Shown here: piece after piece, positions 1 through 10,682 of the stretch
Position numbering within the stretch: the stretch's first letter is position 1
Layout: each line of letters starts with the position of its first letter
NCBI RefSeq assembly: GCF_009380215.1
Contig: NZ_WHUG01000003.1
Coordinates: 124,001 to 188,000, forward strand
From: Rugamonas aquatica
GTDB lineage: Bacteria > Pseudomonadota > Gammaproteobacteria > Burkholderiales > Burkholderiaceae_D
Reading direction: 5' to 3'
Length of the DNA stretch: 64,000 bases
Made by a program: the position numbers and the translations under genes
Notes under the pieces: generated by a model
Seen by the model: the letters and a program-made list of their open reading frames with translations, nothing else
The model's database searches: none
Told to the model about the DNA's origin: nothing

Positions 1-22
1 CGTACAGACCTTGGGCTTTCAT
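1..22 (-). CDS. gltB: Glutamate synthase large subunit, first 7 codons only
   Basis: Only the start is inside the window: ATG at 22-20 followed by codons for M-K-A-Q-G-L-Y, running off the left edge. A GGAG ribosome binding site lies a few bases upstream. The MKAQGLY opening is how betaproteobacterial GltB (ferredoxin/NADPH-type glutamate synthase, glutamine amidotransferase N-terminus) usually begins; this recognition is from memory of the family. Seven residues cannot prove it, so the identity is tentative. Confidence 0.5.
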
Positions 23-145
23 GGGCTCTCCACTGCAATTTTGACTAACGAAAAACTAGAGTAGTGCAATGCAGCAGAAAATTCAACAATAACAATTAGG
101 GTCGGAGTCGGATTAATTTTTTCAAAGTTGCCGGGATTTTTAATT

Positions 146-156
146 AGGGACAGAGT
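146..156. repeat. REP-like half-site left of the RAYT gene
   Basis: The 11-mer AGGGACAGAGT. The same core occurs twice in inverted orientation on the other side of the RAYT gene (956-1010). RAYT proteins are known to act on palindromic REP sequences next to their genes, so this is probably the left edge of the element. Confidence 0.45.
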
Positions 157-168
157 GATGCCGGTTCT

Positions 169-200
169 AAAAAAACCGCAGGAACCGGCGATTCCTGCGG
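169..200 (-). terminator. Rho-independent terminator of the RAYT gene
   Basis: A perfect 9-bp stem (176-184 pairing with 192-200) with a 7-base loop, followed on the minus strand by seven T residues (169-175 read in reverse). It lies 15 bases after the RAYT stop codon, in the right orientation to end its transcript. Confidence 0.85.
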
Positions 201-214
201 CATCCGCTAGCTGT

Positions 215-916
215 TCAGGCAGCTTCCGGCTTGATTTTGAACGGCCTGCCGCGCTTGGCCGGCAATACCTGGCGCTTGACCTTGTGCTGCAGCGCCGTCT
301 TGAACTGCTCGCTACCCAGCGGCCAGCCTTTCAGCAGCGCCTTGCTGATATGCGCCACCTCGTCCTCGCTCAACGCCGCCTCGGCCAGCGCGATATACGC
401 GGCTTCGCGCTGGAATGGCGTGTTACCCAGCTCCCAGAACTTCGGATGGTCGACGATCAGGCCGTCCGAGCGCAGCCCGGCGTGGTGCGGGTAGCTGGAC
501 CACGGATAATCCTCGGCCCGCCCTACCATGCCGTTGCGCACCGGATTGAACTCGATATATCGGCTGCACGACATGAAGTATTGCTCGGCGTCGATGAGCG
601 AGGTTTTGTAGCGTCCGTTCCACAAAGTTCCACTACGGCCATATTTTTGATTGAAATAGGGCACGTAATAGCGGCCTATCCACTGCATCATCTGGCCCAG
701 GCCATCCGCGTCGGCCGGCGTGACCAGCAAATGCAGGTGATTCGGCATCAAAACATAGGCGTGCACGGCCACTTTGTAGTTTTTGGCAGCGGTGCGCAGC
801 CAGCCGAGGAAGGTTTGATAGTCTTCGGCATCCAGGAACACCGGCTGGTTGTTATTGCCGGTCTGGATGACGTGATGAGGCTGGCCAGGGACGATCAAAC
901 GGGGGAGACGTGCCAT
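215..916 (-). CDS. REP-associated tyrosine transposase (RAYT, Y1_Tnp / TnpA_REP)
   Basis: A 233-residue member of the HUH single-strand DNA transposase family, which cuts and joins REP palindromes and is usually domesticated as a single chromosomal gene. The metal-binding HxH motif is visible as HLH at residues 60-62 in the context MPNHLHLL. It is followed by the conserved RYYVPYFNQKYGRSGTLWNG-like block and the RYIEFNPVR segment typical of RAYTs; the catalytic tyrosine should lie in this tyrosine-rich block. The C-terminus is basic (KRGRPFKIK). Starts at ATG 916. A strong terminator follows, and short repeats flank the gene on both sides. Full length, no frameshift. It differs from IS200 TnpA in lacking a partner tnpB. 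Confidence 0.9.
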   Translation of the reverse strand: MARLPRLIVPGQPHHVIQTGNNNQPVFLDAEDYQTFLGWLRTAAKNYKVAVHAYVLMPNHLHLLVTPADADGLGQMMQWIGRYYVPYFNQKYGRSGTLWNGRYKTSLIDAEQYFMSCSRYIEFNPVRNGMVGRAEDYPWSSYPHHAGLRSDGLIVDHPKFWELGNTPFQREAAYIALAEAALSEDEVAHISKALLKGWPLGSEQFKTALQHKVKRQVLPAKRGRPFKIKPEAA

Positions 917-955
917 AATTTTGAGCAGAATAAATCGGATGCACCGATTCTACAC

Positions 956-1010
956 CACTCTGTCCCCGATTATTCAGGCTCGCCGAAAAACCGGCGCGAC
1001 TCTGTCCCTG
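956..1010. repeat. REP-like pair right of the RAYT gene
   Basis: Two copies of ACTCTGTCCC (957-966 and 999-1008) in direct orientation, inverted relative to the copy at 146-156. Between them is a small hairpin, CGCCG...CGGCG around 981-996. Together with the left half-site they frame the RAYT gene. The right copy touches the 3' end of the response-regulator gene (stop at 1017). Confidence 0.5.
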
Positions 1011-1016
1011 TTTTTT

Positions 1017-1697
1017 TTAAGAGAGGTTGAAGCTGGCCGACAGGCTGTAGCCCTCGCCATAGGCGCTGCGCAGCGGCAGATCCTGGCCCAGGCCGGTGCG
1101 GGCCTTCTTGCGCAGGCGGTACACTAGCATGTCGACGCGACGGCCGGCGTCCGGATCGTCGCCGCCGATGCCGGCCACGATGACCTGGCGCGGCACGGGA
1201 CGGGTGTTGATCGTCAGCAGATGCAGGAAATTGCATTCCTTTTCAGTCAGCGTGATCGCCATGCCCTGCAGCTCCAGCTGGCGGGCGCTGACCTTCAGCG
1301 TCCACTTGCTCGGCGCAGGGATGGTTTCCTGCGGACCCACGCGACGGTCCAGCGCCTCGATGTGGGCGGCCAGCTCCGGGAATTTGATCGGCTTGGTCAG
1401 GTAGTGGTCGGCGCCCAGGCGCAGGCCGAGGATGCGGTTGTCGAAGGCGACACGGCCGGTCAGCACCAGCAGGCCGATTTGCGGGTACAGCTGGCGCATC
1501 CGGGGTATCACATTGAAACCGTCTTCGTCCGGCAAGCCCAGGTCAAGCACTACCACGCCGACGTTGCCCTGGCTCAGGGCGGACCACATATCGCTGGCAT
1601 TGTTAGTGATGTGCACTTCGTGTTCAAGCTCAGTCAAAAACTCTGCCATTTCCTCGGCATAGTCCAGATTGTCTTCCACGATGAGTATTTGCGTCAT
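1017..1697 (-). CDS. OmpR/PhoB-type response regulator
   Basis: About 226 residues. The N-terminal receiver domain (residues 1-115) has the acidic pair E8/D9, phosphoacceptor D52 in LDLGLPDEDG, the conserved T in VLTGR and the K in YLTKPIKF. A winged-helix DNA-binding domain follows (about 135-220), ending RSAYGEGYSL. ATG at 1697 is chosen because it begins directly with the receiver strand (MTQILIVEDN); an upstream in-frame TTG at 1727 would add 10 unlikely residues. It lies 55 bases after the histidine kinase gene on the same strand, so the two are presumed partners. Target genes cannot be told from the sequence. Confidence 0.9.
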   Translation of the reverse strand: MTQILIVEDNLDYAEEMAEFLTELEHEVHITNNASDMWSALSQGNVGVVVLDLGLPDEDGFNVIPRMRQLYPQIGLLVLTGRVAFDNRILGLRLGADHYLTKPIKFPELAAHIEALDRRVGPQETIPAPSKWTLKVSARQLELQGMAITLTEKECNFLHLLTINTRPVPRQVIVAGIGGDDPDAGRRVDMLVYRLRKKARTGLGQDLPLRSAYGEGYSLSASFNLS

Positions 1698-1752
1698 TGA
1701 TGCGCCATTCGATCGATTATTGAGCAACGGTGCTCAGTCCTGCCTAGCCGCT

Positions 1753-2886
1753 TCAGCTTGCGTCCAAGGAATTATCACTGCTGCCATCCGCCCGCGCAAG
1801 GCTTTTCCCGGCACTGGCCGCCACGGGCAGCCAAATCCGAAATTCCGTGCCGCTTTCAGAAACATTTGTTGCCGTCAGCGTACCTCCGTGTACGTCCACC
1901 ACCGCGCGCGCCATATACAAACCCAGGCCCGATCCGGCGATGCCGGCAGCGTTACTGCCACGGAAGGATTTGTCGAACACCTGCGCCCATTCCGCCGCCG
2001 GCAAACCGGCGCCGCGATCGCGCACCAGAAATTCGATGCCGCCCTCGCTTGCCATTTTGCCTATCAATTCTATCGGAGTATTAGCGTCTGTGTACTTAAT
2101 TGCATTGTCCAGCAAAATTTCTAAGCATAAGCGCACACCGGCGGGGTCGCAGCGCATCCACTGTGGCAGCGTTTCCAGCCGCAGCGTGATGCCGCCGCGG
2201 CGGCTGCGCGCCTGCTCGACCACGGCTTCCAGCAGCGCGGCGGGGGAGATTTCATTGGGCTGGCGCTCGCGGCCGATGCTGGCCATGCGCTCGGGCGACA
2301 GGTATTCGTCCAGCATCGCCAGCATGCGGTCGACTGCGGTCTGAATCTTGCGATAGCGCTTGCGGGTGCCTTCGTCGTGATGGGCGCCCGTCATTTCCAG
2401 GCGCTGCACGGCGCCGTCGATGGTCGACAGCGGCGTGCGGAATTCGTGCGACAGCATGGAGGCGAATTTTTTCTGTTGCGCGGCCAGTTCGCGCCGCGCG
2501 CTCAGGTCGCGCACCACGCCGACCACGGACACCGCCGCGCCCTGCTCGTCGACGATCAGCGTGGATTCGATTTCCACCGGCACCATGCGGCCGTCGGCAT
2601 GCGGCAACTCGGTTTCGCGCAGCAGGCGACGGCGGCTCAGGTCGCCGCCTGCGTGGCGCTGCAGCCGCGTCGGCAAGTGCTGCAGCAAGCCGTCGGCCAG
2701 CGCCTGCGCGGAGTCCAGCGTGTAGCCGAACTGGCGTTCAGCGGCCGGACTGAGCCAGGAAAGCTTGAGGCTGGCGCAATCGGCCATCCAGCTGACCTCG
2801 CCGCTGTGCTGGAGCAGCAGGCGATAACGTTCCGCCTCCGCCTGCGACTGGCGCAATGCCGCTTGCAGTTCGTCGACGGTGGCCAT
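1753..2886 (-). CDS. Soluble PAS-domain sensor histidine kinase
   Basis: 377 residues with no membrane segment. A short coiled start (1-20) leads into a PAS domain (about 20-130), a HisKA domain with H-box SHEFRTPLS and phospho-accepting His147, and a HATPase domain with an N box (LLDNAIKYTD, about 262) and a G box (GSGLGLYMAR, about 330). The lack of transmembrane helices suggests a cytoplasmic signal sensed by PAS. Its ATG follows the SNF2 helicase stop codon with no spacer (TAG then ATG), so translation is probably coupled to that gene. The response regulator downstream is the likely phosphotransfer partner. Confidence 0.92.
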   Translation of the reverse strand: MATVDELQAALRQSQAEAERYRLLLQHSGEVSWMADCASLKLSWLSPAAERQFGYTLDSAQALADGLLQHLPTRLQRHAGGDLSRRRLLRETELPHADGRMVPVEIESTLIVDEQGAAVSVVGVVRDLSARRELAAQQKKFASMLSHEFRTPLSTIDGAVQRLEMTGAHHDEGTRKRYRKIQTAVDRMLAMLDEYLSPERMASIGRERQPNEISPAALLEAVVEQARSRRGGITLRLETLPQWMRCDPAGVRLCLEILLDNAIKYTDANTPIELIGKMASEGGIEFLVRDRGAGLPAAEWAQVFDKSFRGSNAAGIAGSGLGLYMARAVVDVHGGTLTATNVSESGTEFRIWLPVAASAGKSLARADGSSDNSLDAS

Positions 2887-5800
2887 CTATTCCACCAGCG
2901 GCGCGAAGATCTGCTGCAAATCTTCCTGGGTGAGCGCCATTTTCTGCGACTCGCCTTCGGCCAGGATGGATTGCGCCAGATCGGATTTTTTCTGTTGCAG
3001 CACCTGGATTTTTTCCTCCAGCGTGCCCTTGGCGATCAGCTTGTAGACGAACACCGGCTTGTCCTGGCCGATGCGCCAGGCGCGGTCGGTGGCCTGGTTT
3101 TCCGCCGCCGGGTTCCACCACGGATCGTAGTGGATCACGGTGTCGGCCGCCGTCAGGTTCAGGCCGACGCCGCCGGCTTTCAGGCTGATCAGGAAGATCG
3201 GCACCGCGCCCTGCTGGAAGGCCGCCACTTGCGCGCTGCGGTCCTTGGTCTCGCCGGTCAGCAGCGCATACGGGATATCGCGCGCTTCCAGTTCCTCCTC
3301 GATCAGTTCCAGCATGCTGGTGAACTGCGAGAACACCAGGATCTTGCGATTCTCTTCCAGCAAATCCTCGACCATCTGCATCAGATCGACCAGCTTGGCC
3401 GAGCCGGCCGTCTGCTTCTTCGACGGCAGCGACTTGACCAGGCGCGGATCGCAGCACACCTGGCGCAGCTTCAGCAGCGCCTCCAGGATGACGATCTGGC
3501 TGCGCGCCACGCCCTTGCGGTCGATTTCCTCGCGCACCTTCTGGTCCATGGCCAGGCGCACGGTTTCGTACAGGTCGCGCTGGGCGCCGGTCAGTTCGAC
3601 CTTGCGCACCATCTCGGTCTTGGGCGGCAATTCCTTGGCCACATTGTCCTTGGTCCGGCGCAGCAGGAAAGGCTTGATGCGGCGGTTCAGCAGCGCGCGC
3701 CGCAGCGGGTCGTCCTGGCGCTCGATCGGATGGCGGAACACGGTGTTGAAACCCTTCTCGTCGCCGAGCAGGCCCGGCAGCAGGAAGTGGAATTGCGACC
3801 ACAGCTCGCCCAGGTGGTTTTCCAGCGGCGTGCCGGACAGGCACAGCCGATGGCGCGCGCGCAGCAGGCCGGCGCTTTGCGCGGCCTTGCTGCGGGTGTT
3901 CTTGATGTAGTGCGACTCGTCCAGGATGACCAGGTGGAAATCGTGCTCGCGCAGTTTTTCCTCGTCGCGCGGCAGCAGCGCATAGGTGGTCAGCACCAGG
4001 TCGGCTTCGTCGATCTGGTCGAACTGGCCCATGCGGTCTTTGCCTTGCAGCAGCAGCACGCGCAGGCCGGGCGCGAAACGCGCCGCCTCTTCCTGCCAGT
4101 TGCCCATCAGGCTGGTCGGCGCGATCACCAGCGCCGGCGCGGTCAGGCGGCCGGCTTCCTTCTCGACCAGAATGTGAGCCAAGGTCTGCACGGTCTTGCC
4201 CAGGCCCATATCATCGGCCAGGATGCCGGCGAAGTTGTATTCACGCAGGAACTGCATCCACGACAGGCCGTCGGTCTGGTAGTCGCGCAGCGTGGCCTGC
4301 AGGCCGGCCGGCGTGGCGACGCGTTTGACGGCGCCGAACTGGTTCAGGCGCGCGCCCATTTCGCGCAATTCCTCGCCGCCGTGCCAGTTCAGCTCGACGT
4401 TGCGGGCCAGCTCGTCCAGACGCGCGGCGTCCAGCGTGGCCATGCGCAGCGAAGTCTTGATCTTGTCGCTGAAATACAACTCGCCCAGCGTGGTCAGGAT
4501 CGGTTTGACGCGGCCCCAAGGCAGCGCGACCCGGCTGCCGTCCGGCAGCGTGGCCAGCATCTGGTCTTCGTCGCCGTGCTGGGCGATGATCTTGGGATTG
4601 AAATCGTTGGGCGCGCTGCGGATCATCTGCACCAGCACCGGCAGCAGCGGCACGCGGTCCTGGTCGACCATGATGCCCAGCTCCAGCTCGAACCAGGCGC
4701 GGCCGCCGTCGGCCGGATCTTCCGTCACGTCGGCATACCAGTCGCCGACATCGGTGACGTCGTAGCGGTACTTGACGGTTTTTTCGACTTTCCAGCCGGC
4801 GTCCTTCAGCGCGGCGACGCCGTCGCGGGCAAAGCGCAGCCATTCGGCCTGGGAGGGCAGCAGCAAGCCCCCCTTGACGCTGCTCAGCGGCAGCGTGGCC
4901 GGCGGCACGAAGTGGCGTTCGGTCAGCAGCGCCAGTGCCAGCTCTTCGGCGGCGGCGTCGCGCTGGATGATCTCGGTGACTTCGCCCTTCTGGCGCACCA
5001 CGCGCTGCGACGGATCGAAGGACACGCGCTCGCCGTCGTAGTCGAAGGACAGCACGGCGAAATCGTGCCAGCGTTGCAGCGAACCGTCGGCCAGCATGGC
5101 GGCGTCCAAGGTCAGCACCGGACGCGGCTTGACGTCGTCGCGCACGCGCTGCGGCAGCGGCTGCGGCAGCGGCATCAGCTGTTGCAGGCCGTGCGCCAGC
5201 AGCAGTTGCGACACGCGCATCTTGTCGTTATTGGTCAGCAGCGGGGCTTGCGCCACCAGCGCCTGCAAATCGGCCAGCGGAATCGAGGCGCCGCCCTGGT
5301 TCAGCTGCAGTACGCCGCAGGACAGGTTGTCGATGTACCACGGCGGATCGGTCGGCAGCATGTAGTCGACCTGGTCGGCGCCGACATGCTTGGCGTTCGG
5401 CGGCGCCTGCACTTGCCAGCCGAGCCGCAGGCCCTTGCCTTCTTCGCGCCAGGCCAGGTTGGCTTCGCGCATCACGCCGCCCTTGAGCGGGTAGACCAGG
5501 CCGTTGCCGACGTCGGCCCAGGAATTCGCCCAGAGCAATTTATCCTGTTCGGCCAGCATGTTCAGCAGCGCCGCGCCGATCTTGCCGCGCGGTTCGGTGG
5601 CGGAACCGGTCTGGGAATTCTGTCCGCTGCGCATGGCAACGAAGAAACGGATCAAGTCCTCGTCGCCGGCCGCGAGGAAGCTCGGCGGCGCCGACAGCAG
5701 CGAAAACACTTCGCTGACCGGGCTGGCCGCGGCGACATCGCCGTTCGAGCGCAGGCGGGCCTTGTACAGGCACAGCGCCACATGGCGGCCGCCGCTGGTG

Positions 5801-6045
5801 GGCGCCATCACGTAGATCAGCTTGTATTGGGTTTGTTGCTTCGGATCGCTATCGACCGGCGGCGCGTTCAGTTTGGCTTTGGGATGCGCTGCCGCATCCA
5901 CACGCTGCAGCCAGGTGGCTACGGCGTACGACAATTGATTCGCGGGCGGCGCAGGGCGAGCGGGAGATGCTGGGGCGGCCGGAGCAGCTGGCTTGGCGGG
6001 AACATCGTCGGTGGCGTCGTCGCGGGTAAAATCCATAGGTCGCAT
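2887..6045 (-). CDS. SNF2-family DEAD/DEAH-box helicase (RapA/HepA-like)
   Basis: 1052 residues. The C-terminal half carries the SNF2 ATPase: Walker A in DDMGLGKT (about 611), Walker B DESH (about 705), and the second RecA lobe with QFTSM, SLKAGGVGLNL and HYDPWWNPAAENQATDRAWRIGQ motifs near 930-1010. The N-terminal half (about 40-560) matches the SNF2 helicase-associated region of bacterial proteins of this class, but no N-terminal SWIM zinc finger (CxC...CxH) is visible, unlike many relatives. The start is M1 at 6045 or M4 at 6036. It is the first gene of a minus-strand unit with the histidine kinase and response regulator. Likely role: ATP-driven remodelling of DNA- or RNA-polymerase-bound complexes; substrate unknown. 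Confidence 0.9.
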   Translation of the reverse strand: MRPMDFTRDDATDDVPAKPAAPAAPASPARPAPPANQLSYAVATWLQRVDAAAHPKAKLNAPPVDSDPKQQTQYKLIYVMAPTSGGRHVALCLYKARLRSNGDVAAASPVSEVFSLLSAPPSFLAAGDEDLIRFFVAMRSGQNSQTGSATEPRGKIGAALLNMLAEQDKLLWANSWADVGNGLVYPLKGGVMREANLAWREEGKGLRLGWQVQAPPNAKHVGADQVDYMLPTDPPWYIDNLSCGVLQLNQGGASIPLADLQALVAQAPLLTNNDKMRVSQLLLAHGLQQLMPLPQPLPQRVRDDVKPRPVLTLDAAMLADGSLQRWHDFAVLSFDYDGERVSFDPSQRVVRQKGEVTEIIQRDAAAEELALALLTERHFVPPATLPLSSVKGGLLLPSQAEWLRFARDGVAALKDAGWKVEKTVKYRYDVTDVGDWYADVTEDPADGGRAWFELELGIMVDQDRVPLLPVLVQMIRSAPNDFNPKIIAQHGDEDQMLATLPDGSRVALPWGRVKPILTTLGELYFSDKIKTSLRMATLDAARLDELARNVELNWHGGEELREMGARLNQFGAVKRVATPAGLQATLRDYQTDGLSWMQFLREYNFAGILADDMGLGKTVQTLAHILVEKEAGRLTAPALVIAPTSLMGNWQEEAARFAPGLRVLLLQGKDRMGQFDQIDEADLVLTTYALLPRDEEKLREHDFHLVILDESHYIKNTRSKAAQSAGLLRARHRLCLSGTPLENHLGELWSQFHFLLPGLLGDEKGFNTVFRHPIERQDDPLRRALLNRRIKPFLLRRTKDNVAKELPPKTEMVRKVELTGAQRDLYETVRLAMDQKVREEIDRKGVARSQIVILEALLKLRQVCCDPRLVKSLPSKKQTAGSAKLVDLMQMVEDLLEENRKILVFSQFTSMLELIEEELEARDIPYALLTGETKDRSAQVAAFQQGAVPIFLISLKAGGVGLNLTAADTVIHYDPWWNPAAENQATDRAWRIGQDKPVFVYKLIAKGTLEEKIQVLQQKKSDLAQSILAEGESQKMALTQEDLQQIFAPLVE

Positions 6046-6252
6046 TGTTGGTCAAAGATGGTTCAAAAACGGCAACAGGCGATATTATCCGCCATACACG
6101 CGTTCGTGTTTGCGGATTCTTCATAAAACCCGCATGTAAACGTGTTACTAGCGTGTTCTCCGGGCTGCGCACAGTCCTTTTGGACTGTCAAGACTGGCAC
6201 ATTCGCGCCGATTGCGTATGATTCCGGGCTTGACTGCTTAGGAATCGCCCAC

Positions 6253-8601
<2,349 letters not shown>

Positions 8602-8682
8602 TCCAACGGCCATAAAAATACCGGTGCCGGCGTTTTCTTATAAAATGACGGCATCTATTTACATCTTTTCACTGAGGCAGCT

Positions 8683-8994
8683 ATGAGCGACGTACAAACC
8701 TGGATCAAAGAAACCGTGACCAACACCCCTGTGGTGCTGTTCATGAAGGGCACCGCCCAGTTCCCGCAATGCGGCTTTTCCGGCCGCGCCATCCAGATCC
8801 TGAAAGCTTGCGGCGTTGAGAACATTGCAACCGTGAACGTTCTGGAAGATCCGGAAGTCCGCCAGGGCATCAAGGATTACTCGAACTGGCCTACCATCCC
8901 TCAGCTCTACGTCAAGGGCGAGTTCATCGGCGGTTCGGACATCATGAACGAGATGTTCGAGTCGGGCGAACTGAAGGCCTTGCTGGATGCCTGA
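8683..8994 (+). CDS. grxD: Monothiol glutaredoxin, Grx4 family
   Basis: 103 residues with the single-cysteine active site CGFS at residues 30-33 and the glutathione-binding segments [16 protein letters not shown] and SDI. Family members carry [2Fe-2S] clusters and deliver them to target proteins in the cytoplasm. A TATAAAAT-like -10 box lies at about 8640. The last codons overlap the ubiX start by 8 bases, so the two genes are co-transcribed. Confidence 0.96.
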   Translation: MSDVQTWIKETVTNTPVVLFMKGTAQFPQCGFSGRAIQILKACGVENIATVNVLEDPEVRQGIKDYSNWPTIPQLYVKGEFIGGSDIMNEMFESGELKALLDA

Positions 8995-9583
8995 TCGGCC
9001 GCAGCGGATCATTATCGCCATCACCGGCGCCACAGGCGCGGTGTATGGCGTACGTCTGCTGCAACAGTTGCAACATACCGCAGGCGTTGAGACGCATCTG
9101 ATCGTCTCCGACGCCGCGGTCCTCACGCTGCACCAGGAAACCGGCCTGCAGCGGCGCGAAGTCGAAGCGCTGGCCCACGTGGTGCACAAGGTGCGCGACG
9201 TCGGCGCTTCGATCGCCAGCGGTTCTTTCCAGTCGGATGGGATGATCGTCGCGCCTTGCTCGATGAAGACGCTGGCTTCCGTGGCGCACGGCCTGTCGGA
9301 CAACCTGATCGCGCGCGCGGCCGACGTGGTGCTCAAGGAGCGCCGCCGGCTGGTGCTGATGGTGAGGGAAACGCCGTTCAACCTGGCGCACTTGCGCAAT
9401 ATGACGGCGGTGACGGAAATGGGCGGGATCATCTTCCCGCCGCTGCCCAGCTTTTATCACAACCCGCAAAGCATTGCAGAGATGGTCGACCACACGGTCG
9501 GCCGGGTCATCGATTTGTTCGGCATCGAGCATGCGTTGGCCCCGCGCTGGAACGGCATGAAGCCCGTCAGCGTATCCAACTAA
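8987..9583 (+). CDS. ubiX: Flavin prenyltransferase UbiX
   Basis: 198 residues. Makes prenylated FMN, the cofactor of the UbiD decarboxylase in ubiquinone synthesis. Visible signatures are the N-terminal flavin-binding strand and loop ([18 protein letters not shown]), the [26 protein letters not shown] block and [21 protein letters not shown]. The ATG lies inside the end of grxD, so it is translationally coupled to it. No ubiD is present in the window. Confidence 0.95.
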   Translation: MPDRPQRIIIAITGATGAVYGVRLLQQLQHTAGVETHLIVSDAAVLTLHQETGLQRREVEALAHVVHKVRDVGASIASGSFQSDGMIVAPCSMKTLASVAHGLSDNLIARAADVVLKERRRLVLMVRETPFNLAHLRNMTAVTEMGGIIFPPLPSFYHNPQSIAEMVDHTVGRVIDLFGIEHALAPRWNGMKPVSVSN

Positions 9584-9613
9584 GTCCAGCCGTACTGCGC
9601 CCGCTACTTCAGC

Positions 9614-9784
9614 CTAGCGTTTATCGAACTGCGATCCGCTAGCCTTTTTCAAATCCCGTGCTTCCTCGACCATGCGGCGGTGGGCAATGCGCTTGCGCAT
9701 TACTTCGGCGTGCTGGGCGGCGGTCATCGGGGGGGCGGTCATCAAATCTTTTAGCTGCGCGACGTTGCTGTAGTTACTTTTCAT
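9614..9784 (-). CDS. Small hypothetical protein, 56 residues
   Basis: A short basic reading frame (many K and R; ends GSQFDKR) starting at ATG 9784; an in-frame TTG at 9796 would add four residues. No family is recognised and no strong ribosome binding site is visible. The region is otherwise empty, and a mostly helical, charged composition without low-complexity bias makes it plausible. It lies convergent to ubiX. Confidence 0.4.
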   Translation of the reverse strand: MKSNYSNVAQLKDLMTAPPMTAAQHAEVMRKRIAHRRMVEEARDLKKASGSQFDKR

Positions 9785-9901
9785 AAGACGGCTCAAAAGC
9801 TGGACTCCCGAAGTAAATGCTGCGCATCAGCGGTGCTGACCACCTATTGTGCCTCAAATCCATGTCGAAACTATGACAATTCGTAAAGCCTGTGAAAATA
9901 A

Positions 9902-9929
9902 AAAGGGCGCCCCCTGAGGAGCGCCCTTT
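9902..9929 (-). terminator. Rho-independent terminator after the XRE-like gene
   Basis: A perfect 9-bp stem, AAAGGGCGC (9902-9910) with GCGCCCTTT (9921-9929), and a 10-base loop. On the minus strand it is followed by a T-rich run, matching the transcript of the regulator gene that ends at 10032. Confidence 0.75.
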
Positions 9930-9951
9930 CCGAACAAAAACTGGTTGAAGC

Positions 9952-9967
9952 GTGAAACTAGTTTCAC
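9952..9967. promoter_or_regulatory. Perfect 16-bp palindrome, possible operator
   Basis: GTGAAACTAGTTTCAC is perfectly self-complementary. Two further GAAAC half-copies follow within 25 bases (9971-9984). It sits between the XRE-like gene's stop and its terminator, upstream of the small minus-strand ORF. It resembles a repressor site, but no binding protein can be assigned. Confidence 0.35.
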
Positions 9968-10031
9968 ATGGAAACACCTGAAACTTCAGCCACAAACGGT
10001 AAAAATAACTCCGTAGTAGTACGCAAAATGA

Positions 10032-10439
10032 CTACTTTTGGTAGTTAATTCGCACCAGCATGCGGATAAATTCCCGTGCAATCTGGCGATGATGTTCGTC
10101 CAGGCGTTGCAAATCGGCGATTAACTTGACGTCGGCCGACTCGAAGCGCGACAGACCGTTGCCGCCTTCACCGGCCGGCGCATCGGCTTCGGCGCCGCCA
10201 AAGCGCAGCCATTCTGCCGGCACGCCCAGCCACTGGGCGATCATGCGCAGCTTTTCCTGGGTCGGAATCGCCTCGCCTACCAGCCACTTGCGGGCGGCGT
10301 GGACGGTGATGGGACGGCCATCGAAGCGGATATTGAATTCCCGCGCCAATCGAGTCGGGCTGTCGGGGGAGTAGTGGGCGTTTTTGAGAGCCTGTTGCAA
10401 GCGCTGGCTAAAGCTTTCGCGTTCATTAGAAGAATTCAT
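10032..10439 (-). CDS. XRE-like helix-turn-helix regulator
   Basis: 135 residues. The N-terminal half (about 8-75) reads as a lambda-repressor-like helix-turn-helix: RLAREFNIRF..., ITVHAARKWLVGEAIPTQEKLRMIAQWLGVPAEWLRFG. The C-terminal tail is helical (DLQRLDEHHRQIAREFIRMLVRI) and could dimerise. The phrase pattern HAARKWLxGxAxPTxEKL is common in small betaproteobacterial regulators. Starts at ATG 10439 and ends before a clear terminator. It stands alone; target genes unknown. The 243-base upstream gap is AT-rich with several short inverted repeats, consistent with autoregulation. Confidence 0.8.
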   Translation of the reverse strand: MNSSNERESFSQRLQQALKNAHYSPDSPTRLAREFNIRFDGRPITVHAARKWLVGEAIPTQEKLRMIAQWLGVPAEWLRFGGAEADAPAGEGGNGLSRFESADVKLIADLQRLDEHHRQIAREFIRMLVRINYQK

Positions 10440-10682
10440 AATTGCACTATTTCACGTTGCGTCATGAAAGTCAGTCTCTTGTTTTTAAGACTTGATTGTG
10501 ACGTGATGGGATTTTTTAATTAACACTTTATCCTCTGTAAGTGCAAGCGCGTGCTACCAGCCGCGCCGAACTTTATTCGGTTCTCCGCCGCCAAACGAAG
10601 CCAGGACTGAGCGCCGTTTCTAGCGGAAATAGTGAAGTTATTACAATAACACTACTGCTAGTTTACGGCCAGACTTTCAGCG

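Noticed and set aside
2377..6126. A 1249-codon plus-strand open frame opposite the SNF2 helicase gene
   Set aside because: It is the antisense shadow of a high-GC gene: composition is dominated by Q, R, H, A and L repeats, no domain is recognised, and the minus strand encodes a full helicase.
6171..6188. Hairpin ACAGTCC-TTTT-GGACTGT before tex as a terminator or riboswitch
   Set aside because: The stem is only 7 bp, with no T tract and no further conserved structure; probably chance or a minor leader element.
9774..9995. A 73-residue minus-strand frame spanning the terminator at 9902-9929
   Set aside because: It would be translated through a strong terminator hairpin and a palindrome, has no ribosome site and no recognisable features.
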